Assembly (NCBI RefSeq): GCF_001545035.1
Contig: NZ_FCOJ02000070.1
Coordinates: 1 to 35,568 of the forward strand
Direction of reading: 5' to 3'
Length of the DNA stretch: 35,568 bases
Origin: Caballeronia glebae
Lineage (GTDB): Bacteria; Pseudomonadota; Gammaproteobacteria; Burkholderiales; Burkholderiaceae
The notes below the pieces were generated by a model, which was not told where the DNA came from, did not search any database, and worked only from the letters and a program-made list of their open reading frames with translations. Positions 6,222 through 14,842 of this stretch are shown piece after piece. The number at the start of each line of letters is the position of its first letter. The stretch's first letter is position 1. Made by a program: the position numbers and the translations under genes.

Positions 6222-8096
6222 TCAGCGGTTGCGAGCTTTTTTAATTGCAATGCTCAGAGCGCGAAGTGGCGCTGTGAGTCGCCATGAGGTCGATCGGCGG
6301 AGTTCTTCCTCTCTCTTGTTGGCGGCGACCAGCATCTCAGCAGAGTGCTGCAGGAGACCGTCTCGCGCGCGGATATCCGATTCCAGGAGCGCGATCCTGT
6401 CAGCGGCCGCTTGCGCATCTTTTCCGGCCCAATAGTAAGCGTCGGCCAGCTTTTTCGGATGTACGAGTGATGTAGGGGTCTTGACTGGTCTCGAAACTTC
6501 GCTTAACTGACTATGAACGGTCGAACCACGTCGAGCGTACACGAACGTGTTCTGCGAATACCACCACTCGATCGATTCGTCGCGCCAGGTGTCCATCCGC
6601 ACGATATCGAAGCAGTCGTAACCGAACCTTGCGAAGATCTCTGACCAGTATTCGGGCCATTGTTCGTTTATGTGATTCACACCTCCCTGCCGCGGTATTG
6701 CGGCTGAGAACAATACCGCATCGCCGTAGAAAGTGAGATTGGAAATAAATGTTTCTGCGCTGCTCGAAGGCAGGTGCTCGGCTACCTCGAGCGATATGAC
6801 GAGATCGAATTTCGATAGGTCTCCCGAATCGAGTTGCCACGCGTTCTCGAGATTTCTCGAGCGAAATTCGGATTGGTCGATCATCAGGCTGGCGCGGTCG
6901 ACATATTCTCCATCGACTCCGATCGACTTCGCTGCCCCTAGATCCAGGGCGGCTCTGGACCAGGGTCCAACGCCGCAGCCGACATCCAGAGTAGTGGAGA
7001 CGGAAATGATGGAGAACAATCCCCTCAAAATCCCTCTTGCAGATCGAAGACTGCCGTCGCTCTGTCCTGCGTAGAATGCGTCCGTGTAGAAGGTTCCGAG
7101 CGGTGCGCCCTGAACTTGCGACTCGTGATCCAACGCATATTTTTCTGTTCCGATAGTCAAGGTTATTTCTCCGATGTCGTCGATGCGAGTACTAATCTTG
7201 GTCTCTGCAGCGCGAATCTCTTCCAGCCATTCCTTTTCATCAGCCGCAATGGCAACGTTCGCTTTTACCTGAGGCATCCCGGCATCGGCCAGGGCCTTCA
7301 AGGTCATAGGCGTGGAGCTAGCGTCTTCGGCCCCATAGTTCATGGCCAGTCCGACGATCGAGCTTTGGTCAACCGCACCGTCCGCGATGAGTCGAATCAT
7401 GTGCTGGATGTGTGGAGCAACAGTAAGCTTCGATTGTGCGAGGTACGTGCTGACGACCTTTCGTGTGAATTGCGCTTCTGACCGAATCGGAAAGTGAAGA
7501 ATTTCTCCGACTTCAGTGAGAGGCGGCCATTCCCCATTTTCGATCAGAAGCGAGTGGTTGCCCTGGTTGAGCTTTGCCGATCTGCCGAACGAATCGAACA
7601 CCCACCTCGGAACGATAAGCTTTCGATGCGGTGATCGCGAACCAATGATCGAGTGACCAGTTATCGAGAACTCTCGTTCGAATTCGCGTGGCACAGCGTT
7701 CCGCCACAACAGCGCGCCGACGCTTCTCGTATCGGAGAGCATGGCTACATGCTTCCGCAATTGCTCGAACGAAAGCTCATGGATAAATTCGTCGGCATCG
7801 AGGACAATTACTGCGTCGGCGCCCCGCTCAAAGGCTCGATGCAGGAGTACATTGCTCACGGCAGACTGAAGATAAGCGGAACAATTGAGTTTCCCGACTT
7901 CCCAACCGCTTCGCCTTTGGGCGAACTTCCGGAGAAGCGTATCTGTGCCGTCCGTTGATCGGTGATCTACGAGGTCGCCTGTATCAAACAGAGACGCAAC
8001 ATGGGCCAAAAAGGAAGGAAGAATGTCTCGCTCGTTTCTAAGAAGGGAGATTAGATGAATATGCATGCCGCGCATTCTCTGATTTGAGATCGCCAT
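6222..8096 (-). CDS. GT2 glycosyltransferase fused to SAM methyltransferase
   Basis: The protein has 624 residues. Residues 11-290 form a GT2-like domain: HLISLLRNERDILPSFL, DHRSTDGT and the metal-binding LDADE at 99-103. Residues 365-500 form a class I SAM methyltransferase: LDVGCGVG at 370-377, LVISLEVAEHLP around 432-443. Residues 560-600 are a coiled coil ending in STSWRLTAPLR (602-612) and a basic tail. It is probably a cytoplasmic enzyme adding and methylating a sugar, or capping a chain. The start is uncertain: ATG codons at residues 1, 8 and 11 all precede the GT2 domain and none has a strong ribosome-binding site. The gene is A/T-richer than the core locus. It is cut off from 8805 by about 700 bases of non-coding DNA. 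Confidence 0.85.
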   Translation of the reverse strand: MAISNQRMRGMHIHLISLLRNERDILPSFLAHVASLFDTGDLVDHRSTDGTDTLLRKFAQRRSGWEVGKLNCSAYLQSAVSNVLLHRAFERGADAVIVLDADEFIHELSFEQLRKHVAMLSDTRSVGALLWRNAVPREFEREFSITGHSIIGSRSPHRKLIVPRWVFDSFGRSAKLNQGNHSLLIENGEWPPLTEVGEILHFPIRSEAQFTRKVVSTYLAQSKLTVAPHIQHMIRLIADGAVDQSSIVGLAMNYGAEDASSTPMTLKALADAGMPQVKANVAIAADEKEWLEEIRAAETKISTRIDDIGEITLTIGTEKYALDHESQVQGAPLGTFYTDAFYAGQSDGSLRSARGILRGLFSIISVSTTLDVGCGVGPWSRAALDLGAAKSIGVDGEYVDRASLMIDQSEFRSRNLENAWQLDSGDLSKFDLVISLEVAEHLPSSSAETFISNLTFYGDAVLFSAAIPRQGGVNHINEQWPEYWSEIFARFGYDCFDIVRMDTWRDESIEWWYSQNTFVYARRGSTVHSQLSEVSRPVKTPTSLVHPKKLADAYYWAGKDAQAAADRIALLESDIRARDGLLQHSAEMLVAANKREEELRRSTSWRLTAPLRALSIAIKKARNR

Positions 8097-8804
8097 CTTA
8101 CATGGCCCAATTCACTCACTATCTTCGCCGAGATTTTCGACAGAACCTACGGCCAGTCGTTAGACCGTTCGCAAGCTTGTCAATCAGCGGGGTCTGCCCT
8201 ATCGCTCGCTTTTTAATTCGGTGAGCCGGCGAAAGCGCGAGGAAGGAAGAACATGCCATCGCCAGATTGACCTGGAGCCGTGGAGGGGCGCGGTTGCTGC
8301 AATGCTTTGCGTCAACCTTCGCCGCGTGGAAGTCCGGGTGTTGAAACGGCGTATGGAGGTCGAAGTGCGAGGGGTCTGAGAGCGTTACTTTTACCTCCGG
8401 CGCCGCATCCTGATTGATCCAGGCTTCCGCTCGCACGGGACGCGCAATCGCAGATAGCGGACGCCGGAGACCCGCAGAAACACAAATCCATGATGACCGT
8501 CCTCCAACACGAACACGCCTCGCTTCACGTTGAACGGTCTCCGGCCCGCCCATCCACAGCAAGCGATCCCACTTCTCAGATGCGTGAAGCGGGCTTCAAA
8601 GGTCAACCTCTGCCGCGAAAGAATCGATACCGCCGCTGACGCGGCCACAAACGCCCTATCGACAGAGTGGGCCAGGGCCGGTTGTGCCGAATCCACGCGT
8701 GCGTCTAGTTTCCGACGAATCCGCCAGTCTTCCGGTGATCCTTGTGAAGACCATCTCGACGAGAACCTGGTCATGCACCTCATTCGGATCTTCGTCGTAG
8801 TCCG
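8097..8804. other. Gap without an intact recognisable gene
   Basis: About 700 bases lie between two minus-strand glycan genes. Open frames exist on both strands (for example minus 8391-8783 and plus 8530-8976), but their translations are Arg-rich, low in recognisable motifs and mutually overlapping, as expected for out-of-frame reading of high-GC DNA. I find no clear promoter, hairpin terminator or IS end. It may be a decayed gene or a scar of the insertion that brought in the left-hand genes. Confidence 0.55.
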
Positions 8805-10340
8805 TCATTTCACAGTATCCAGCGGGTGCTGTTCGGGTCGCAGGCCCCGATCATGTGCCGGTATGCGACCGGACAGATTGGGCGCCGCGCCTCGACCCAC
8901 CTCCCCCGCGTCGCGCCGGGCGCGGCTCATGGTCGCCTCTCCGATCGCAATGAGGAGACATGCCAGCGAAATATAGACGTTCCAGAACACATAGCGAAAA
9001 TCGAAAGCGACGCCGAAGATCGCATAGGTCATGACCCAGACGATCGAACCGCCAGCCAGCAGCACACCGAACCCCGCGGTGGCGCGCCTTCCGGGCGATG
9101 CATCGGCGTGGCGCATCAGCCACGCAAGCCCGAAAAACGCCACCAAATTGCACGCGAGCCAGGTTCCCGGACGGAACACCCACCAGTTCAGGAAACTGCT
9201 CGCATAAGCGTACATCCCATCGATCAGAGTCCGATTCTCGAGGGGCCAGCCGCTTTCTGTGTTCGACGGGCTGTTCGTAAGTACGGGCGTCGAATTCTGC
9301 GCGTGAAGGAACGTCGCGAAAAATTTGATGCGAGCTTTCGCGTACGCGACCGGATGATGCACGACTGTCGTGAGCCACGCCTTGGCCAGCACGTGCGTGT
9401 CCATCAGGTGCTGTGCGGAAAGTGTCTTCAAGACGAAGCCGCAGCGTCCCCATGCGAAGACGTCCCAGCCATTATCGGGCGCGCGCGCATCAAGCGAGTC
9501 GGGCACGCAGTTGTGTTCGATCTGGTCGGCTTGCGCGGATGACCAGTCGCCGGGATACACATTGCGCCGCAGCTCGGCGGACATCGCACCGAGATCGTGA
9601 ATCAGGATCGAGTTGACCGCATGCGAGCTGACGGTCTGCGTGATCTTTGCGAAGCCGGTCCAGATCAGCGGCATCGCCACGAAAGCCGCCGCCACGATGA
9701 AGAGCCGGGTCCGCAGCCTCATCGTCGCGGGCAATGCCGCCAGCACCAGCAGCGCGGCCGCGAACCAACCGTTCTGCCGAACCAACACGCCACCGACGAC
9801 GAGCGCGATTGCCGCCACGCACGTGGGTGTCGACACCTTGCGGCCCGCCGCCACATCGCGAAACACGAGCGCGGCCGCGAACGCCCACAGCGCCACGTGT
9901 AACGAGACATCCCAGATGAACCCGGGCATGTAGATGATCGCTGGACAAAGCGGAATGAAGCAGAACAGCACACCGAGACAGCCGTAACGCTTGCCGGCCG
10001 CGTCAGCCAGCAGGAAAGTAGCGGCCCACAGGATCAGGTTGTTGAGCAGGAGCATGCCGACCGGCCCCAGACGTGACGGATACAACAGGCTCAGGATGAA
10101 GGTGTAGAACGGCGCGTGCCAGTCGCTCCACTGCCCCGTTACCGCCTGATGGATCACATCGGTCGTGTCGGGCGTCATGATGCCGGGAAAACTCGAAGCG
10201 ACCGTCAGCGCGAAGCCGCAGAGGCAAAGCACGGCATTGCATGCGGCGATCAGGCGTGTTCCGGAAGTCGTGTTGCTATTCATAGTCGATCGATTCATTG
10301 AGACCGGGCAAGCAGACTTTTTCGTCGAGAACGGCTGCAT
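8805..10340 (-). CDS. Polytopic membrane protein, GT-C/PMT-like, function unknown
   Basis: The protein of 511 residues has about ten hydrophobic spans (for example LIAACNAVLCLCGFALTVASS, MLLLNNLILWAATFLLADAAG, CVAAIALVVGGVLV, FIVAAAFVAMPLIW). A first extracytoplasmic loop reads TPDTTDVIHQAVTGQWSDWHAPFYTF. An acidic residue in the first loop plus a large later loop (residues 240-390) is the general plan of GT-C glycosyltransferases that use polyprenyl-phosphate sugars, but I see no diagnostic motif. ATG at 10340 is favoured because it lies 12 bases after the stop of the upstream gene with a purine-rich GGGAACGGA just before it. It is the last gene of the minus-strand run and could be the periplasmic partner of GtrB. 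Confidence 0.75.
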   Translation of the reverse strand: MQPFSTKKSACPVSMNRSTMNSNTTSGTRLIAACNAVLCLCGFALTVASSFPGIMTPDTTDVIHQAVTGQWSDWHAPFYTFILSLLYPSRLGPVGMLLLNNLILWAATFLLADAAGKRYGCLGVLFCFIPLCPAIIYMPGFIWDVSLHVALWAFAAALVFRDVAAGRKVSTPTCVAAIALVVGGVLVRQNGWFAAALLVLAALPATMRLRTRLFIVAAAFVAMPLIWTGFAKITQTVSSHAVNSILIHDLGAMSAELRRNVYPGDWSSAQADQIEHNCVPDSLDARAPDNGWDVFAWGRCGFVLKTLSAQHLMDTHVLAKAWLTTVVHHPVAYAKARIKFFATFLHAQNSTPVLTNSPSNTESGWPLENRTLIDGMYAYASSFLNWWVFRPGTWLACNLVAFFGLAWLMRHADASPGRRATAGFGVLLAGGSIVWVMTYAIFGVAFDFRYVFWNVYISLACLLIAIGEATMSRARRDAGEVGRGAAPNLSGRIPAHDRGLRPEQHPLDTVK

Positions 10341-10352
10341 TCCGTTCCCGCG

Positions 10353-12545
10353 TCATCTGACGAGCTGCCACATCGCCCGGGCGACGCGCCGGCCCGCGTT
10401 CAACGCCCAGGGCGCGCGCGCCTGCAAGAAGTGCGCGACACGCAGCGACGCGAAGACGACTTCGCTGCGCCGGTAGGCGTCGAGTTCCGCCTCCAGTCTC
10501 GCCACGCGCTCCGAGTCGACCTCCGCGGCGCCGGGCAGGACAGCGCCCATTACTGCGACATAGCCGGGAATCTCAATCGCGCCGATCTTCAGCGAACGCA
10601 TGCGCAGTACGTCGTGCCACAGGAGTTTCTCCTGCAAGGCCTTCTGCGGATTGTGGTTCATCGAGTCCGGACGATGCCGGTAGTAAAAGTTGATGTCGTT
10701 CGTGACGAGGAAGCGTTTGCCCTGAATGACCGCACGCTGATAGAGATCCCAATCCTCATACGCGGTCAGCTCTTCGTTGTACTTCAGATCGACGAGCACC
10801 GCGCGTCGTGTGAGCATAGTCGCGGTCGAGAAGCGGTTTTTCAACAGACCCGACGCGCGCGCGTCGCCGACGAACACAATCGAATCCCGGCAGCCCTCGA
10901 CCATCAGCCGCGTAATGTCGGCATCGACGAAATAGCCCGCCGTGGGAACGACGAAGTCATATTTGGCATGACGCTCGAGCGCCCTCACCGCGACGCTGAT
11001 GAACGACGGATGGATGAGGTCGTCGGCATCGAGCGGGATGACGTACTGACCTTTCGCGACCTTCGCGGCGAGATTACGCGCAGCCGACAAACCCGCATTA
11101 TGCGACCGTCTCACGACCGTGAGACCGTCCGCTTTCGCGCGATCGAGGCTTTCGATCACCGCGAGGCTCACGTCTTCGGTCGATGCATCGTCGACAACGA
11201 CGATTTCGAGATTCGGATAGTCCGATGCAACCACGCTGTCGAGCGTCTCGCGCAGATAACGTCCGAGATTGCAATGCGTGACGAGCACGCTGACGAGTGG
11301 ATATTCGGGCGCGGCGGCGGTCGCAGCAGCCGTAGCCGTGGGCGACTGCGCCGCTGGCAGCTCGTAGGGGCGCCTGGCCTCGGGAATCGCCACGACATCA
11401 TACGCGCGAGGCGCGGCGAAGATCTTGCCGAGGACGTTGGCGAGGTCGTCGGTGAATCCATCGAATTTGCAACAGTTCTCGCCATCCTTCCAGGGCGTGC
11501 CCTCGCCGAACGCGGGGTTTCCGGCGTTGAGTACGCAAACCGCGCCGCTCAACGAAGCTTCGTAGGCGGCGAGACAGAACGCCTCGAACACAGTGGGAAA
11601 CACACACACCGACCGCTGGATGATCTGATGCCGCTCCAGTTGTGATGCGTCGCTCACATAGGTGAAGCGATACTTCAGGTCTTCGGGAATCAGGGCTCGC
11701 ATGCGTTCGGCATAGTCGCTGCTGAACGCATGCGCCAGAAAGATGACGCGGCCCGTGTAGCCGGGATTCGCGCGCAGGAAACCGCACACGCCGCGCACGA
11801 AGACGTCGGGCCGCTTGCAATGCTGGATCTTCGACGAAAACACGATCGGCGTGTCGAGCTGCGGCGTGATGCTGCGCGCCGGCGACGGCCCGTGATCGAG
11901 CAGCACCGGCGGTGCATGCACATGAAGCTTCTCCGCCCAGGGCTGCGGATCGATGTCGAAGAACTCGCGCATCACTTCGGCCACCGGCGCCAGTTGCGCC
12001 ACGATCCGGTCGCAATCCATCAGCGCCTTGCGCTCCAGGTCGTACAGCGCGATCGACGAAGCATCGATCACCCGGAGCTCGTAGCGCGACAGCAGACTGT
12101 CGGCGGTATGCAAGCGAACGGCGATGACCGCGTCGGCGAACGCCACGCCGAGCTTCTTTTCCTGGCAGGTCGCGAACGCGGCGCCGCCCCAGTCCGGAAA
12201 TTCGATGTACTCGATCGGCCCATGCTCGCGCTCCATGTGCTTGAGCGCCTGCATCGCGCGCACGGACTCCGCATGCAGCGGCGATGTGGTGTAGCACTTG
12301 ACCGGCGGATAGGACGATGCGCCGTCCCGTTCCAGATAGCCGGCAGCCGGCGCGTTGAGCAGCAGCACGCCCGGATAGGTCAGCGCGAAACGCGCCGGAT
12401 CGAGCGGCTCGCCAAGATAGAGGACCGCCATGCGGGACCCGTCGGCGGGAGGCTGCGTGGTGAGCATGTTGGCCACCACGCGGCCGATGCCGCCTGCAGT
12501 GAACGGGTAAATTTCTCGGGTAACAAAGACGCGCAGTCGATTCAC
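10353..12545 (-). CDS. Bifunctional GT4-GT2 glycosyltransferase
   Basis: The protein has 730 residues from a GTG start. Residues 4-380 are a GT-B/GT4 domain: FVTREIYPFTAGGIGRVVANML at the N-terminus, donor-side IVFSSKIQHCKRPD, FPTVFEAFCLAAYEASLSGAVCVLNAG. A Pro/Ala/Thr linker at about 393-413 joins it to a GT2 domain: PLVSVLVTHCNLGRYLRETL, VVDDASTE, IPLDADD, YEDWDLY. A basic tail follows. Two transferases in one chain suggest that two successive linkages are made together. The GTG at 12545 is chosen over an upstream TTG because GGAG lies 8 bases before it, inside the last codons of the previous gene, whose TAA is 2 bases away. The two genes are therefore translationally coupled. Cytoplasmic; sugars unknown. 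Confidence 0.9.
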   Translation of the reverse strand: MNRLRVFVTREIYPFTAGGIGRVVANMLTTQPPADGSRMAVLYLGEPLDPARFALTYPGVLLLNAPAAGYLERDGASSYPPVKCYTTSPLHAESVRAMQALKHMEREHGPIEYIEFPDWGGAAFATCQEKKLGVAFADAVIAVRLHTADSLLSRYELRVIDASSIALYDLERKALMDCDRIVAQLAPVAEVMREFFDIDPQPWAEKLHVHAPPVLLDHGPSPARSITPQLDTPIVFSSKIQHCKRPDVFVRGVCGFLRANPGYTGRVIFLAHAFSSDYAERMRALIPEDLKYRFTYVSDASQLERHQIIQRSVCVFPTVFEAFCLAAYEASLSGAVCVLNAGNPAFGEGTPWKDGENCCKFDGFTDDLANVLGKIFAAPRAYDVVAIPEARRPYELPAAQSPTATAAATAAAPEYPLVSVLVTHCNLGRYLRETLDSVVASDYPNLEIVVVDDASTEDVSLAVIESLDRAKADGLTVVRRSHNAGLSAARNLAAKVAKGQYVIPLDADDLIHPSFISVAVRALERHAKYDFVVPTAGYFVDADITRLMVEGCRDSIVFVGDARASGLLKNRFSTATMLTRRAVLVDLKYNEELTAYEDWDLYQRAVIQGKRFLVTNDINFYYRHRPDSMNHNPQKALQEKLLWHDVLRMRSLKIGAIEIPGYVAVMGAVLPGAAEVDSERVARLEAELDAYRRSEVVFASLRVAHFLQARAPWALNAGRRVARAMWQLVR

Positions 12546-12547
12546 TC

Positions 12548-14728
12548 TTACAGCTCCAGAAACTCGCAATAGCGGGCAATCGATACCTCGCGCAGTGCGC
12601 GATCGTAATCGCTCATCATGGCGATCATGTCCTCACGCGGGATGTCCAGCACGGCATCGATACGATTCATCACGTCCACCACACTGAGCGGATTCTGCAC
12701 CTGCGTGGCGGCGACGTAAGGGTGATCATCGAGCGCGTCCATGAACAGCGGTCCGCGCAGACACGGCGTGCGCACGGCCAGCGCTTCCAGCTCGATCATC
12801 GGATGGCAGTCGACGAGACTCACGTTCATGATGAGATCCACCAGCTTCATAGTGTCGAGCATGCCGCGCAGCGAACGCGGCGCGAGGCGGCGCACCTTAC
12901 CGTCGAGACCGGGCGGCAGGCGGATCTCGCCGTCGAGGGTCCATACTTGTGCGACTTTTGCCGTCTGGTTCGCAGCGATGAGGTTTGTAGGCAGATTCTT
13001 GTGCGTCACGTGCCACGACGGCGCGAAGATCACCGCGCCGGCCGCGTCGCCTCGTTCGGGAACCGGCAACAGCGCGTCGGCGCCGCCGAAGGCCTCGTTC
13101 AGCGTCGGCGGCAGATTGAAAAGCTGATGCGGGAACGCGCGCGGACCGAGCGCCGGATGCATGCCCGACCGCATGCCCGCGATGCGCGTCACTTCGCCAC
13201 GCTCGAGCAGGTGCGAGACACGCGTGAACAATTCGGTCTCCTGCGTCATCGACCACATGACCGGGGCGCCATGCCACACGACGAAAACCGGGATGTCGAT
13301 CGATTTCTTGAGCGCGGAGATCAACGCGGCGAGCGGCGCCGACATACCGTGCACGACCAGCCGGTCGATGCCGTTGCGGGTCATGATCTGCGCGATCTCA
13401 TCGACGGCCTTCGCCGACAGATTACGCGATGCGGACAAGACCAGCTTGTGCCCCGGCAGCCCGGCGGCGGCCGCGCGGATACCAATCCACTCGACGTTCA
13501 TCGCGTGGCACACCTTCGAGAAGCGCTGATCGGCATGTCCCCACTGGACGTCGCTTGGCCGGTCCCAGCCGAACTCCTCGTCCGGGCCGAGCCGTTGCTG
13601 CGCCTCGACGCTTGCATGCGGGCGCGGTTGCGGGCCTGACACGGTCGCCGGCTCCTCCTTCGGCGTCGCCACGGAACTCGCGGCATAGGCTTCGGCGAGC
13701 GCTGCCGTCACCGTGCTACGCAGCGTCTGTGCGCGATTGAGCCGCGCGATGCTTAGGGCGGCTTCATCGCTGAGGTGATCCAGACGGGCGATGAGCGCGT
13801 CGGCGTGGTCCGGGTTGTCGCTTGCTTCCGTGCTCGCCTGGCCATGCAGCCGTTCCTCGAGCCGCCTCACCGACCTGGCGAGCCCCTGCTGCATGCGCTC
13901 GCTGCGCTGCTGCGCGTAGCCGGTGAACTCGCTCTGATCGTGTGCTTCGGCCTGCAGCGCCGCGGCCTCGTTCAGCTCGTTCTCGAGCAAGGCGATCGCG
14001 AGCTTGAGCCGCTCCATTCCGAGCAGCTTGAGCTCGTCCGGCGTCGTGGGACGCTCGGGCGCGTCGCCGTTGATCAGCGTCACCGTGCGCGCCTGCGCGG
14101 CCGGCGTGCTCAGGCGATAGACGCTATGGACGTCGCTGAGACGATAGGTGACGCAGACATCGCACTGCGGCGCCGTCGTCCCCACGAAGTCGTGGACCCA
14201 GCAGCCGCCATGCCAGTTGTTCTCCTTCATCGTCAGCGGCACGAGCGCATTTTCGATCAGGCACAGGCTGCCGTGCGCCTCGACCATCTCCATCATCTGG
14301 GGGATGAGCCGCGCCGCCTGGTCGGGCGCGTTGTGAATCAGCACTGAGACCGTGAACACGACATCGAAATGCTCGCCCGGGAAAGCCTCGCCGACGGTGG
14401 GAGCAACCCGCACGCGCTCATCGAGTGGTGCGAGACCCGGCGGAGGATCGTCGAACAGCGGCTGGACCATGGTCGCGGAGAAGTCGTAGCCGTGATAACG
14501 CACCCGGTCGTGGCCTTCGAAGAGACGCGCGAAGCGACCGAAGCCGCAACCGAATTCGAGCACGCGCACGGCCCGTCCGAGCCGTTCAGCCTGCTGCGTG
14601 AAAAAGTTGTTCAGCCACGCCTCCTGCGCGCGATAGCTGTCGTTTCCGACGCTCGCTCTGCCGATCTGCTGATCGGAATAAGCTTCGCCGGCCTTCTTGA
14701 GCCAATATTCGGAATTTGCGTAATTCAT
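12548..14728 (-). CDS. SAM methyltransferase / coiled coil / GT-B glycosyltransferase fusion
   Basis: The protein has 726 residues from ATG 14728 (MNYANSEYWLKKAGEAY). Residues 30-215 are a class I methyltransferase with VLEFGCGFGRFARLF (56-70) and FDVVFTVSVLIHNAP. Residues 237-350 are charged and helical and probably form a coiled coil. Residues 385-726 resemble a GT-B glycosyltransferase: FVVWHGAPVMWSM, VIFAPSWHVTHKN, VDLIMNVSLVDCHPMIELEALAVRTPCL. Methyltransferase-coiled-coil proteins are known to end and measure O-antigen chains (WbdD type), but WbdD also has a kinase, which is not seen here. A capping or methylating role is an inference. Upstream in-frame TTG at 14785 is unlikely. It is the first gene of the coupled trio 12548-8805. 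Confidence 0.85.
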   Translation of the reverse strand: MNYANSEYWLKKAGEAYSDQQIGRASVGNDSYRAQEAWLNNFFTQQAERLGRAVRVLEFGCGFGRFARLFEGHDRVRYHGYDFSATMVQPLFDDPPPGLAPLDERVRVAPTVGEAFPGEHFDVVFTVSVLIHNAPDQAARLIPQMMEMVEAHGSLCLIENALVPLTMKENNWHGGCWVHDFVGTTAPQCDVCVTYRLSDVHSVYRLSTPAAQARTVTLINGDAPERPTTPDELKLLGMERLKLAIALLENELNEAAALQAEAHDQSEFTGYAQQRSERMQQGLARSVRRLEERLHGQASTEASDNPDHADALIARLDHLSDEAALSIARLNRAQTLRSTVTAALAEAYAASSVATPKEEPATVSGPQPRPHASVEAQQRLGPDEEFGWDRPSDVQWGHADQRFSKVCHAMNVEWIGIRAAAAGLPGHKLVLSASRNLSAKAVDEIAQIMTRNGIDRLVVHGMSAPLAALISALKKSIDIPVFVVWHGAPVMWSMTQETELFTRVSHLLERGEVTRIAGMRSGMHPALGPRAFPHQLFNLPPTLNEAFGGADALLPVPERGDAAGAVIFAPSWHVTHKNLPTNLIAANQTAKVAQVWTLDGEIRLPPGLDGKVRRLAPRSLRGMLDTMKLVDLIMNVSLVDCHPMIELEALAVRTPCLRGPLFMDALDDHPYVAATQVQNPLSVVDVMNRIDAVLDIPREDMIAMMSDYDRALREVSIARYCEFLEL

Positions 14729-14808
14729 ATCTCGATAGCGCTCAACGATGAATGTCGGGCACGCTGCACCGCCCGGCGGCCCCAAAACCTCAGCATTTTA
14801 CCGCACCA

Positions 14809-14824
14809 CATAGGTCTCCCTATG
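14809..14824. repeat. Small perfect hairpin between two glycan genes
   Basis: CATAGG (14809-14814) and CCTATG (14819-14824) pair around TCTC. It lies just past the stop of the DUF2142 gene (14843) on the minus strand, without a U-run. It could slow or mark the transcript end there. Confidence 0.35.
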
Positions 14825-14842
14825 AGCCTGCAGGCCATACGC

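Noticed and set aside
10431..11645. Long plus-strand open frame opposite the GT4-GT2 gene
   Set aside because: Arg/His-rich translation with no motif. It is the antisense shadow of a high-GC gene whose own frame shows clear domains.
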